Shown in pieces: positions 36,761 through 47,537 of a stretch of 64,000 nt of DNA (position 1 is its first letter; each line of letters starts with the position of its first letter). The notes beneath the pieces are model-generated. The model was not told where the DNA came from and did no database searches. It saw nothing but the letters and a program-made list of their open reading frames with translations. The position numbers were made by a program, and so were the translations under genes. This DNA comes from Thuidium tamariscinum (taxonomy: Eukaryota; Streptophyta; Bryopsida; Hypnales; Thuidiaceae): NCBI GenBank assembly GCA_947034885.2, contig OX344749.2, positions 27,791,501 through 27,855,500 on the forward strand. Reading direction: 5' to 3'.

Positions 36761-39700
36761 AACCCGGCTTCGGACCTAGCTGACATGAGTTAGTGCACCA
36801 AGTTTTGAGTTTTATCCTCTATCATGAGAGTCTTGATCAGAGCAATCTAGCTTCTGAATTTCTGTGGGATTTGAGTTCCGATTATTTTGGAGAAATCGTC
36901 AGAATTATTCTCCAGTCTTCATTATGCATGATTAAGAGTACAAGTCTTAATACCATTGTCTTGTCATGTCTAATTCTTGATACCATTGTGTATTCTGATT
37001 GATTGGAAGTAAGAACCGGTCTGGTTGAATTGTTATCAATTTGAGTCAATTTGTTGTGATTGAGTATAGAACCGATTTGATTGTGTGTTTGTCCAATTGC
37101 AATTGTGAAGTATTGAATGTGCAATTATTAGAAGTCGAATTCAGGATTGTATATAGTACAAGTTGTGTACTGATTACTATCTTATTCTTGTGTGTGTATT
37201 GTATGACAAAATGGATGTTGGAATTTTGGAAAATCACAGTAAATATATGGTGCATTGAGTCAAGTAATTGAGGGTTAAATTGCTTATACTGAATAGTTGG
37301 TTTTCGCGGTTTAGCAATTGATTTGCCGGTGTGTCATAGTTGCTCATGTGCACATATTCAAATTGTCTCAATCTGTATGTTTCAGACGAGGACATCATCT
37401 GATTAGTAATGTGATTATGTCAAATTGTGAGAGTGAATGAAATGATCTCACTGTGAGTGAAAGAAATGGATGGTGGTCAATTTATTTACTTGGAATGGAG
37501 TGCTCGGGGAGAGTCAATTAGTTCGTATTTGTAATAGTCTTGCACTTTACACTTTATCCAGTACTAGGCAAAAAAAAAATTTAGGGGTGATTGCAAGAAA
37601 CATTTGTACTATTTGTTGTATTTTACTGTAGTACTCATGAATTTTTTGGCAGTACTTTAAAAATTAAAAAAATAATATTTTTTTAATTTTAAAAATATAG
37701 ACAATGTATATACTTTAAAAATGAAGTAAGCCACCAAAAAAATTTAAGGAAATCTCTTAGTAGGAGAACTAGAAAATTGTAAAATCTCAAAAAAATAGAT
37801 ATTTCAAGGGTTTAATTTTTTTGAAATGGTCATTCACCAAAAGAAACACCAAAATAATTTTTCACATGTTTCAAAATGCATCACGGTTGTCATAACAAGC
37901 GAGTTAGGGTCACCGGACTTTCCATTTTTCAAAGCCCCTATTTTATAGGTAATTATTTTATAATTATTTATAAATCTTATCCAAAATGAATTAAATCCAC
38001 CCTATATTCCACTATACATGGGTTGCTAAAATTCAGGAAGTGTCCCCCTCGTGAATTCATAAAAAGAAATTTAAAGCCTAAGTGTGGGCTTAATGAATGC
38101 ATGAGAATGTGCAATTACAACAAAAATCAACCCAAACTGGTTGTCAAAGAATTTGTAAGGTAAGGAGACAATTCATTTGTCCCATCAATTTTTTGATTAA
38201 ATAAATATTAAATAATAATAATAATAATATTTTTAAATTATATATATATATATATATAATTTCTTAAATTTTTCATTTATTTCACTGTAATTGTATATTC
38301 TTTGAAAGTGAAACGGCCTTCTATAGGGTCTAGATTTTCTTTCATGTTTTACTATGCTATATGCCCAAATTTAATGATTTTTAGACAAAACTTTCATGGT
38401 CTATTTGCATAGATGTAAAACATATAACTTCAAAATGAAACCTAAAAATATGTTATTTTATGTCCATCACATGGATACAAATTATATTCTATTGTGTACA
38501 ATTTTTGAATACTGAAGATGGTTTTAAGATCATTCTTTTGGTGAAATCTCATCAAAATCAACTCTTCCTAAGTGGGGAATTTTTAGTTTAAGAAAATGAT
38601 TTTCCTATTTATTACAAATTAAAATGTAATAGTATTAATTTTAATGAGATTTTGCACTTTTACAGTTCTCCTACTTGGAGATTTTTTATATGCTTTTCCT
38701 TTCTAGGGTACCTTCTTATTAAAGGTGTATATATGAAACATTTTTTTTTTTTAATTTAATTATTTTTCTAATTTTAAAGCCCTCCTAAAGAAAGAAAAGA
38801 GTATTGTGAAAGCACTATACCTTTTGAACAGTGTTTCTTGCAATGACCTTCTAATAGGCTAAATTTAATTTAAACATGATGTTTGACCTATTGTAGTATT
38901 GGCAATGGACCTTACCTTTAAGGGGAATAATCTAATTGAAAGAAGCCAAGATGGTCTAATCATTGTGAAAGTCATTATTTTCTATACCATGTGAATAATA
39001 TGCTTAGAAAGTACGAACTTGATCAAAGTCAAACTATTGTAGAAGATCTTTCTATAATTATCATACAAAATTCCAAAGATGATCAAACATATAAACTTAC
39101 ATAGAAGGTTTCTTTGTCATTCTTTGCTACTTATTTAAAGAAGGATCCTACATAGAAGAATTTCCTATCATCCATTGGATACTTACTCTTTGTGGTATTC
39201 TCCTAGATTGAACTTTTGAAGTGCACCAAAGATTAAAAGTGTCCTTTAGATGATTTTCATCTGATTTGTGTACAACTTCATTAGGAGGAGAATGAGGGCA
39301 ATGAAGGGCCGCTTGTTCCCATATACGTTCCCGTGGATTGGCTTGCATGCAAGGCTGTACAGCGTGTCCAAAATCAAGACTCTCGCGCGCATTCTCGCTT
39401 CTCGCTGTGAGTTTCTGTGATCCGTTTCTAGTTGTCTAAGTTATGAGTCATATGGTCATATCACTTTGCTTTACTTTAGTGTGGGTGAGACCCTCAACAG
39501 TATGCTTAAGTTAATATGTTTTACTTCATGTGGTGCTGTGTTAGTTTAGTTTGCAGTTGAGCTACCTGAGGAGAAACTTTCAACTGCAAACTCCAAACCT
39601 GTGTGTGCGAGTGCTAATTCTTTGGCGCAAAACATGTACAATTACCAAATCACGAGGTCTGATTAGCTCTGATTAGGGCGGTTTAGGCTAAACAGATAAG

Positions 39701-40637
39701 TTAATCGGTTATCACAAGAAGCAGAAGCTTGATAACTTACAGTAAGCTTAACTTAACTATAAACTCCATGCAATGTGATACTCGCATCGTTCACTGTGAG
39801 CTGTGAACATCGCTGTGAGCACCGCTGTGTACGGTTGTGAGGGCTTTTGAACCCTGAATTTAGGGTTTAGTGGTGAAGGTTTGGTGGGTCGTTTTAAAGC
39901 TGTCGCTTTTCAGTGCTGGCTGGGGCGGGTTCGTGTTGCTGGCGTGAGTTGCGAGGATGATTAACTATGCCTTCTTCATTCTCTATCTACACTCCTTTGA
40001 TTTGAGGAATCAATTGGTGCTGGTTGCTTCGGTAGTTGGCTCGTTGGTATTTAGTAAACTATGTCATTTGGTCCCGTAATTTGCGTACGTGAAGGCAAAT
40101 TTCCTTTTCGTACAGAAGTTTGGCTAATCCTCACAACTCTGAGGTTATCTATGCAGTACTTGTTGGATTGAGAACTCCAACAACTTCCCCCAAATTACAG
40201 GGGAGTTCCTACTGCATGATCACATGCCAAAAGTATGAGTTAGTGGCAAGATGGAAAATTTGAATGGAGGGTTGTGGAATGGAGATTGAAGAGCTTCCAT
40301 TTAGCCACTGGACTGGACAGTACATAGTAATGCCAATACATAGAAATGTTCTTGTGTTTGAGGGGCATTGGGAGTCATGATTGGTTGGCCTGTGCAGCCT
40401 AGGGCTTGGCAGGACGTAATTGAGGCAACAACACAGACGATCAACAAGGGACAAAGAGCTCGATCCTTGTATATAGCGGAGCGCCTCAAATCCTAAGGAT
40501 GTAAGTGTCTCATGGATTCTGAACTCTCTGTTTAGATTTGAGAATTTCATACTGAACTCTAACGGAGAATCAAATGAATTAGGGTTTTATTGACGTGTTC
40601 ATCGTTGATGGTGGAGATCGTGGGTCGAAATTATGCT

Positions 40638-40715
40638 GCTGTGTCTGTAGCTTTTGGTTACCTGCAGATCATGGTTACCTGCTGTGTCTGTAGCTTTTGG
40701 TTACCTGCAGATCAA
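40638..40715 (+). repeat. 43-bp direct repeat in the leader of the inserted element's plus-strand gene
   Basis: The block 'gctgtgtctgtagctttt', continuing through 'ggttacctgcagatca', occurs at 40,638 and again at 40,681. It lies in the untranslated leader region. Confidence 0.75.
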
Positions 40716-40873
40716 AATTCGGTACTTTTAAATTCTTCTCTCCGGAGAGTCTCTGAAATTTGAGAATTTGGTGGGGTTGGTGTTACTTATGCAGAGGTGG
40801 ATTCGTCTAGGAAGGGAGTGTATTCATTCAATGCAAAGAGAATCTTGAGTGTTTGTGTTGGGTTTTTCTGAGA

Positions 40874-42281
40874 ATGGGTCCACCGTGCTCAATCGATGCC
40901 ATTCTTACATTCAATTCCAAGAATGTAGATGGTCACTGGATTCCAACGAGAGTAGGTGTGGGTTCATGGGTTATGTTGCAACCTGGCAAACATGGAGGTC
41001 ACGCCAAGGATGCAAAGAAACACAAAGCTGAAGGAGGATATAAAGTACGCATTGTGAAGTTCAAAGTGAAAAAAGGATCATCTGTGGTAGGAGAAGTGAA
41101 AGTGCAACATGCTTACATGCAAAGACAACTTGACTTGGAACCCTCAGTGAAGAATGGAGGATCAAACTGTAAGTTTTTTTTTCCAATACTGGCCATTGGT
41201 AGGGTTTCAGTAGCTTGCACGTTTAGCATGTTTTAAAGTATCTTCAACATTATTGCATGTAACTCTTACTCATTCATGTGAGTCTTCCTGTTAATTCCAG
41301 ACTTATACTTGTCCCACTACTACGACTGGGTTGATCCAAAGACGATCATGGATGTGCTATACGTCCAACATGCTGATGTTGGTGAACCTCAGCGGGGTCA
41401 TCATACACACAAACAACTACTAAAAATGGGTGTGTATTTTTACAACTCTCTGTACATTCCTCGAAGGCCACCAAGTTTGTTTGGTCGATTAGAAATGATT
41501 CCTCTCCCTACATTAGAAGACCACGACTGGCCAATTCCAGACATGATCAGTACCAAGTCTTATAGGAGTCGATTGCATTATGATTTCCTTAGCTCCATGA
41601 GACCAGGTACAGCCTCAAGGTCAACCCACATTAAGTGGTTCATGCCACCACACGTTATGGTGGATCTTTTCTCTGGTGCTACAGTTCACCGAACACCTTT
41701 GCTATTTGTTTTCAAGAACTTGACTCAAGCAAGCTTTGACTCGGTTTTGGATGAGGGGTGGGATTCCAAAACATGTGTGGGTCAAGATGTCATAAAATGT
41801 GTAGTGGATCGGAGTTCTGTAATTTTTCGATACCACCTGGGCAAGTCTACGTTATATGCAAACTTCGTATACAATCGTCATCGATTGGTGGGTTCAACAT
41901 GGGAGGCGTTAGAGCAAGCACAGACAAATATCATGGTCAGAATTCTATGCCAGATTCCTAACCGAGAGGAGCTGCTAGAATTAGAAGTGGGCTCAGGATG
42001 GACTCTAGCCAATATTCGGCAGAAGATTTACATTGCTCTAGGTGACGATGATGTCGAAGAGCATGCGGCAGATTGGAAAATGCGTATTACTAATGGAGGG
42101 CAAATTCAAGAAAAGGTACTTGTACTGATGCGTACAAATGCATTATTTATTTTGTTATTCTATTTCTAGTCTTTCATGATTTTAATCGACTTCAGTTTTT
42201 CAGGTCAGTAGCCGCCACGAACAAAACAGAACTGCTGCAGACATAATGCCGCCCAAGATACTACAACTAGGTCCCAAATGA
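40874..42281 (+). CDS. unknown 395-residue protein with ubiquitin-like C-terminal domain, in the inserted element
   Basis: Not recognised as a named family. Exons 40874-41168, 41301-42115 and 42204-42281 give 1188 nt, 395 residues, in one frame with good GT-AG sites. It looks intact. Residues 1-98 are basic, with a Lys/His/Gly-rich stretch (GKHGGHAKDAKKHKAEGGYK). Residues 99-309 carry YYDWVDPKTIMDVLYVQH, PRRPPSLFGRLEMIPLP and WFMPPHVMVDLFSGATVHR. From about residue 310 the pattern MVRILCQIPNREELLELEV, then TLANIRQKI, then a final DI(M)PPKILQLG has the spacing of a ubiquitin fold. That is pattern reading, not a search result. The ATG was chosen as the first in the exon frame that precedes conserved-looking sequence; an upstream leader from about 39,360 probably contains an intron. 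Its neighbour on the other strand looks transposase-like, so this may be an accessory protein of the element. Confidence 0.65.
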
Positions 42282-42367
42282 AAATGTAAGTTCAACTATA
42301 TGTCTTGAATACTTGCCTGCAAATCTTTTTGGATATTAATTGCCTCGCTGGGAGTATTTGGCACCCA

Positions 42368-44365
42368 TCAGCTCCCTTTTCGTATGCAGTTGGCACGCCA
42401 CTCCGCTGAATGTAGTGATGCACTAGAGTTTATCGCAGCTTCACGTCGTCTTTGAATTTGAGCTTCTATTTCTTCGTTTTCAGGACAGCCTAAGTCTATG
42501 GGTTCATTCTCTTTATTGTAAAAACGAATTTGAATGATACGGTACCAATGTTCATAGGTCTGAAGAAGGGGGCTCTTTTTTACTCTTCCGCCTCCATGTT
42601 GTGTATGTCTGTGAAATGCAGCTTTGGCTGCGTAATGGGAATACTCTAATCCCTGGCATGACCATACTGATAAAGAGTCAAACTTCTCCACTGGAAACAA
42701 GCTACTGGCCATATGTCTTGCTCCGACTGCACAGAGAAATAAGCGTTGCTTCCTGGAACAATTTCTGGATTCAGGGCCCTATTCATGAGAGTTATGCAAA
42801 TGCGTTCCAGTTTTTCTCTGTGAACTATCTCAGCTTCGTCCATCTTCAGCACGAATATGAGGGACCCATCTTTGATTTCTACAAAAGGCAACCAACATAG
42901 AATATTCAAATGACAATTGCAACCTCAATGACTTCACTGTATAACAAAATCGCAGTCATTGCATCAATCACAACTTACTGCAATCACAACCTCATTGTCC
43001 TAATTGAGTCCAACCTGTAGGAGTGATGCCGTATAAGCGCACCATTGTTCGTTGCACTGCTTGGATGTCCAGAAATATATTGTTAAACTTTGTCAACTTC
43101 AAAGACTCCTTCTCACCACTTTTTTTTGACTTGGTAGCACTGGTAGGCGGATTGTAAATACTCTCAATGCATTTCCACTCCCCAACATAGTCTTGGATTT
43201 TGCTATTCAATTCTCTACGCAATAAACTGATCTGGTATGGTTTGGGTAAGCATCCAATACGTAAACCCTTGCCAGCAGATTTCAAACCGCCCTGCATTTT
43301 TTTGTAAATCTGGGAATATCTTGTTTGTGTAATCCCGCTTTGATCACATGTTTCCAGAATAGAGTGGGGTCCTAATGATGCTCCTGCTTTCTCCAAGTAA
43401 TGATTGGCCATGCGAATGCCCACAAAGCTCATTGATGGCAAAGACATCATCGAGCTAATTTCAGTTTTAGACAAGATGCTCGCAAACACTTTGGCATTCT
43501 CTTCCTGTACTTGATGACTTCCACATAACCGCTTGTGTGTTGCAGAAGATAAATTCTCTGCTTGAATAGCAGATGTTGTTGCTGGAGCTAAAAGTAAACG
43601 AGCAAGTCGTCGTGTAGCTTTAGCATGGCCACCGGTGGGTGCAAGCTCACTAAGGTCTTTCCGTCGCCTTACTTGTTGTCGAATCCCATGTGGGGTTCTC
43701 ACCAGTCTGTCTAATTTTTGTTTCAGAAGTGACATTTCCTTTACCGTACTTGACAAATTGTTCCTTAAGTCAGAGAGTTCACTTGAGTGTAATCGCTCAA
43801 TCTCTTGCATCTTCTCGTGAGATCCTTGAAGACACAACTGTAATCCTTCATTTTCGTTACTCATACGCAATAATTTTCCCTCATACTCACTGTGTAGCAA
43901 TCTTATTCTTCCTTCGAAGTTGTGCAATTGTGTCTCTAATTCAACTATCAGAGCTTGTAATTCATCGGTCTCATTGCCCCAAAGTTTTGTCAATTCTGAA
44001 CAACGCTCTCGGAGAAGTTCTATTTCGATCTCTTTCTCTCGCACAAGCAAGGCAGTTTGTCCGCTACTACTCTCCAGTCTTTTGACATATCCGAGTAGCC
44101 CATTCTCTCCTTCAGCAACATACTCTAGTAATTCTGCCGGTGATTGAAATTTAGGACGCTTTCTTGACGACAGATCGAGCGGATATAAATTTCCATCCAA
44201 CCACAAATCTAAATTTGTCTCACAGGCTTTTCTTCTCTCTCCAAAGGAAGAACGTGAAACTTGATTATGCAATGGATTACCACGAGTAATTAGTGGCCTA
44301 TATCTCCCTGCAATCCATGCTTGGATTTTGTATGCGTTATCCTCACTTACACCCCGTAGAGCCAT
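42368..44365 (-). CDS. coiled-coil, transposase-like protein of the inserted element
   Basis: The main exon (43015-44365) starts at an ATG one base after a TTTCAG acceptor and opens with about 100 polar residues. A long coiled coil (about residues 105-225) and a basic Arg-rich patch (RQQVRRRKDLSEL) follow. A GT-AG intron (42879-43014) keeps the frame into IKDGSLIFVLKMDEAEIV and SEQDIWPVACFQW. A second frame then carries CQGLEYSHYAAKAAFHRH, TQHGGGRVKKSP and YEHWYRIIQIRF, ending at 42368. Asp in LKMDEAE and Glu in QGLE-YSHYAAK sit where the first and last acidic residues of a DDE-type transposase could be. The sequence between them is very short and changes frame, so a middle part may be missing. 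I cannot assign a family. The element is probably not self-mobilising. Confidence 0.55.
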
Positions 44366-45029
44366 TCTGAAAGGAGTTTAGCTTCCCCAAATGCAATCAG
44401 CTCTGACGTTACATGTGATCGATTAAAATCACATGCAACACTCAGAAAGCAACCTCGAAGTAACTGAGTAGTTGCATCCCCTGACGAGGATTTAGAGAAG
44501 CTAAAATTGCAGCAAGACACACCTGGCTGATCTAAAACAGGGTCAGGATCGAGGGACGATATTAGTGATTGATCAGGTTATTTCAGAAGGATTTATGTCC
44601 AACTGATATCAGAGGGGGAAAAACTTGAAACAGGTGAAGTAAGAGTTGACTAAATCCTCACAACAACAAAACGATCCCCTACATTCCAGAAACTGATGCA
44701 ATCACACTCCGACGTTAGCAAAATTCTCTTCGTGAATGCAACTCTAGTTAAGGCTTTGGATCGATTCCAAGGAATAACTAAAGCTCTCGTTCGGATTTGC
44801 TTGAGTCACAGACAAGTCGACTGAATCCACAGGGTTTGGAACGCAAACCACTTCAATCAGTAGTCGTCGCTATAGCTTCGAATTCCCAGAGTGGACATGA
44901 ATCCCTCTGAAACATTAGATTCTTTCAAGTGGTTGCATTTGCACAGTGAGACTCAGGTTCTGCTTGGAATCAAACTCGACAACTTCACTAGTAGCGCGGA
45001 AAAATCAAACCAGAAACTGCGAAACGCAC

Positions 45030-45125
45030 AACACATCAAACGATCATCAAACGATCATGTTGCCAGCCAACCGCACGATCATGACACATCATGCTACCAA
45101 CCAGCCACACGATCAAATGATCAGC
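45030..45125. repeat. clustered CGATCA words near the right end of the inserted element
   Basis: The words 'aacgatcatc', 'aacgatcatg', 'cacgatcatg' and 'cacgatcaaatgatcag' occur within about 95 bp, roughly 200-280 bp inside the right terminus. Clusters of this kind next to terminal inverted repeats often serve as transposase binding sites in plant DNA transposons. No matching cluster was seen at the left end. Confidence 0.45.
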
Positions 45126-45893
45126 TGCCACCCAATTTCCCGCCTAAGTTGCCATCTGCCAGCTAAATGCCCGCCAAAGCCATTGGCCAATGACATTCCT
45201 AGCCAAGAACTGTGGGAACGTAGGAATATGGCGCTGCCGTGGGAACATGGCGATCCCGTCAGTGCTCCATGCTCCTCAGATGGCCCTCCCGTACCCTCAT
45301 TCTTTTCCTAATGTTATTAATGCTATATACTTGCAAATGTTATGGAATTTAGTTCAAGCCATATTGGTATTGATTCTATTTGTAGTGTGTCAAAAAATGG
45401 TATGAATGACCATAAAATGTTTTTCAACACTTACGGCATTTTTTCTCAAATATGGATTTTGAAATTCAAAATTTTTCTATTTCTTTTTAGGAAAACTAAA
45501 GAAACAAAGCTTCTAAAATGTAGTTTCCTCTTAGTATCCTTAGAACTTTTTTGAAAACTTTTGAAAATGGTCATTTTATCATGCTATAATATTTTATAAT
45601 TATGATATTGTTCTTCTGTTCTGTTCTAGAATTTTCAGATTTTTGAAGCACGTTTTGTATAAATTGAAATGAGTTTTTTTCCTTCCTCTTCAGGAATTCA
45701 AGGTAAATTGAAATTTTCACCAAAAATCTGAAAATTTTAGGACACATATTTCAGACATTTGGATGGATGGATGGCTGAAAATGGGTCAATCATATCCCGT
45801 GCATCCAACAAGAACACCGAAAAAATTTACTTCTGGTTGAAGATATCAATTGAAATCATGTTGGATATCAGCATATCTTCTCCACACAAACCT

Positions 45894-45971
45894 CTCGAGA
45901 CTCGCCCTGCCTCTCGAGACCCGCCCCAGCCCGCCCTGCCTTGCAAGACTCGAGACCCGTCCTACTATAAG
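45894..45971 (+). promoter_or_regulatory. CTCGAGAC repeat cluster and TATA-like box, copy 2
   Basis: CTCGAGAC occurs at 45894, 45913 and 45949, followed by the TATA-like ACTATAAG at 45,964-45,971. This is the same arrangement as copy 1 with one word fewer and changed spacers. Because the insertion lies upstream at 45,313, this promoter is intact but sits only about 0.6 kb from the inserted element. Confidence 0.5.
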
Positions 45972-46931
45972 ACCCCAGCAAGTCTGGAAATGTACCAACA
46001 GCTTCATTCTCACCTTCTCTCTAGCTTTTGATCGAGTGAGGTCATGTAGCATTGCAGGTAGAAGCTCGCTGGTTTCCGCAAAGAGATTATCCGCCCTGGA
46101 GTCCGCCCGGAGAGTTAGGAAAGAATTAAGGCAGCTGCAGGCAGGTCTAAGAGCTGGTCGACTGAACCTGTACAAATAAGGTATCCGCCGAACTTACTCT
46201 GCATTAATTGTGTTTGCTTTTCTTTAAAAGATGAAATTTTTTTGTTGGCTTTTCGATTGTTGTCAGCACTGTCTCAGTGATCACAGGGAACTTTTCGGTG
46301 GTACGTTCCTAGACAAAAAAGTACATATAAGATGTTTCCCATATGATTTTATACTAGGAACGGGAATAGCTAGAGATCATCAGGAAAAGCACGTAGTAGC
46401 ACAAATAAATTTTATCTGCTGGCAAACAAAAATGGATATGGCAATGCGTGCGAGAACCATCCTGATGCACATATGTCGGTGCATGCATGAGGCTTGTATG
46501 TGATAGTAATGCCATTTCCATATATCAATTGTTATGTTGATATCATGAATTAAGCCGAAATGATTCCGATGATCACTGGATATGGCCCACCTCCAATAGA
46601 AGCGTCTATCATCAGGTCTGGTCTGCGGAGAGTTCTAAATTGGGTGCACACAAATTTGTCTAGCTTGCATCCATAGTTCCCAAGAGCTCTTTTCCCGGCC
46701 CTAATCACAAATTAATTCGTGTGCTGCAAAGTATGGGTGATTTCAGATCGACTCTCTAGCTAGTACGTCAAAGCGTGTAGCTTAAGTTCGCACGCGATTA
46801 CAATAGAATAGTTTATTTTCGAAAAAGTTTCTCGAAAAGAACTTGAATAATTACTTCATTTCTAGCCCTCAATTTGAAGTTCGATTGAGATTGATCACAT
46901 TTAATTTATGCCACATGCAGGAGTTCCCAAC

Positions 46932-47537
46932 ATGGAAGAGAACATGAACCTAGATCGCAGGCTGCAGTACGACTTCATAGACTTCATGGGTGTTGGAGCA
47001 CAACATGACGGTTATGAGATCAGTCCTGTTGAGCAGGAGCTTGATCCAACGCCAGAGAATACGAACCTGGACCGTGGATCGCCACCCAATTTCATAGACT
47101 TCATGGGTCTTGGCGCACAGCATGGCGGAGACATCGATGATCTCATTTCTCAGGTTCAAACTACTGAAACTAGCATATTCCTGTTGCGTTGATCGATTGC
47201 CATTAATTTTCCTTGCATACTAGCTGCAAGTTTCATTGAACGTGCCCATTAATTGTGATTAATGACGTTGAGCATGCAGGAGCTTGATTCGGCGCAGGTG
47301 CACCGCCAGCAGAGAGACTCTAAATGTAGCGACGCCAACGTCGATGCTCTCCTGGAGGATCGAGTTTCCACCCCCATGGAATTCGAATTGCTCCCACTTG
47401 GAAAAGTAGAGTGTGACCGACCAGAGGATCGGACAGTCCGACTGAACCTGGACTTGCACCTGCTTCCGAAGAGTTCAATGCGTCTTCTTTGCCAGGAGGG
47501 GTCCCAATTTCTGACCTTGCAATTGGGCCCGACCTAG
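46932..47537 (+). CDS. small two-exon gene of unknown family, copy 2
   Basis: This duplicates the gene at 36,200. The exons 46921-47153 (ATG at 46932) and 47280-47537 join in frame and give 159 residues, 15 more than copy 1. The first exon differs by about one base from copy 1. In contrast, the second exon has several replacements plus a 45-nt in-frame block (encoding a PEDRTVRLNLDLHLLPK-like stretch) close to the C-terminus, after which both copies end FLTLQLGPT. Both copies are open, which argues that the gene is real or was until recently. The function is unknown. Confidence 0.55.

Larger units (their letters stand above)
32997..37883 (+). repeat. tandem duplication of ~4.8 kb, copy 1
   Basis: The unit is colinear with 37,910-48,715 once the 6.03-kb insertion there is removed. 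The left part (32,997-34,372) pairs with 37,910-39,283, and the right part (34,373-37,883) pairs with 45,314-48,715. By eye the left part and the start of the right part are about 93 percent identical. From about 35,820 onward the copies are almost identical, apart from an island in the last exon of the small gene. Copy 1 holds about 280 bp (35,117-35,397) that copy 2 lacks. Confidence 0.88.
39279..45313. mobile_element. 6.03-kb inserted element with terminal inverted repeats and two convergent genes
   Basis: The insertion is proven by the neighbouring duplicate. Copy 1 reads straight through at 34,372 ('tacaactttattaatgcta'), while copy 2 is opened there. The ends are inverted repeats, CATTAGGA(GG/AA)AGAATGAGGG, with 18 of 20 positions matching. 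Flanks allow only a T or TT target duplication, or an imperfect TCATTA/TTATTA, so the superfamily cannot be read from the ends. Base composition is less AT-rich than its surroundings. Inside are a plus-strand gene (40,874-42,281) and a minus-strand gene (42,368-44,365) meeting tail to tail 86 bp apart, each with a spliced or long leader. There are no LTRs, reverse transcriptase or capsid-like sequence. A plain DNA transposon is the best reading, of a family I do not recognise. Confidence 0.7.

Noticed and set aside
37041-37271. 76-80-codon frames identical in both duplicates (also at 47,818)
   Set aside because: They are identical only because the whole segment is nearly identical. Overlapping frames on both strands and no protein similarity argue against coding.
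39279-45313. Assignment of the inserted element to PIF/Harbinger from a TTA next to its left end
   Set aside because: The right end shows TAA in inverted position and not a direct TTA. The empty site in copy 1 does not support a 3-bp duplication, and neither gene resembles Harbinger proteins.
45846-46175. 109-codon frames on both strands through the CTCGAGAC array
   Set aside because: Frames open on both strands of a repetitive promoter-like sequence. Copy 1 does not preserve them.
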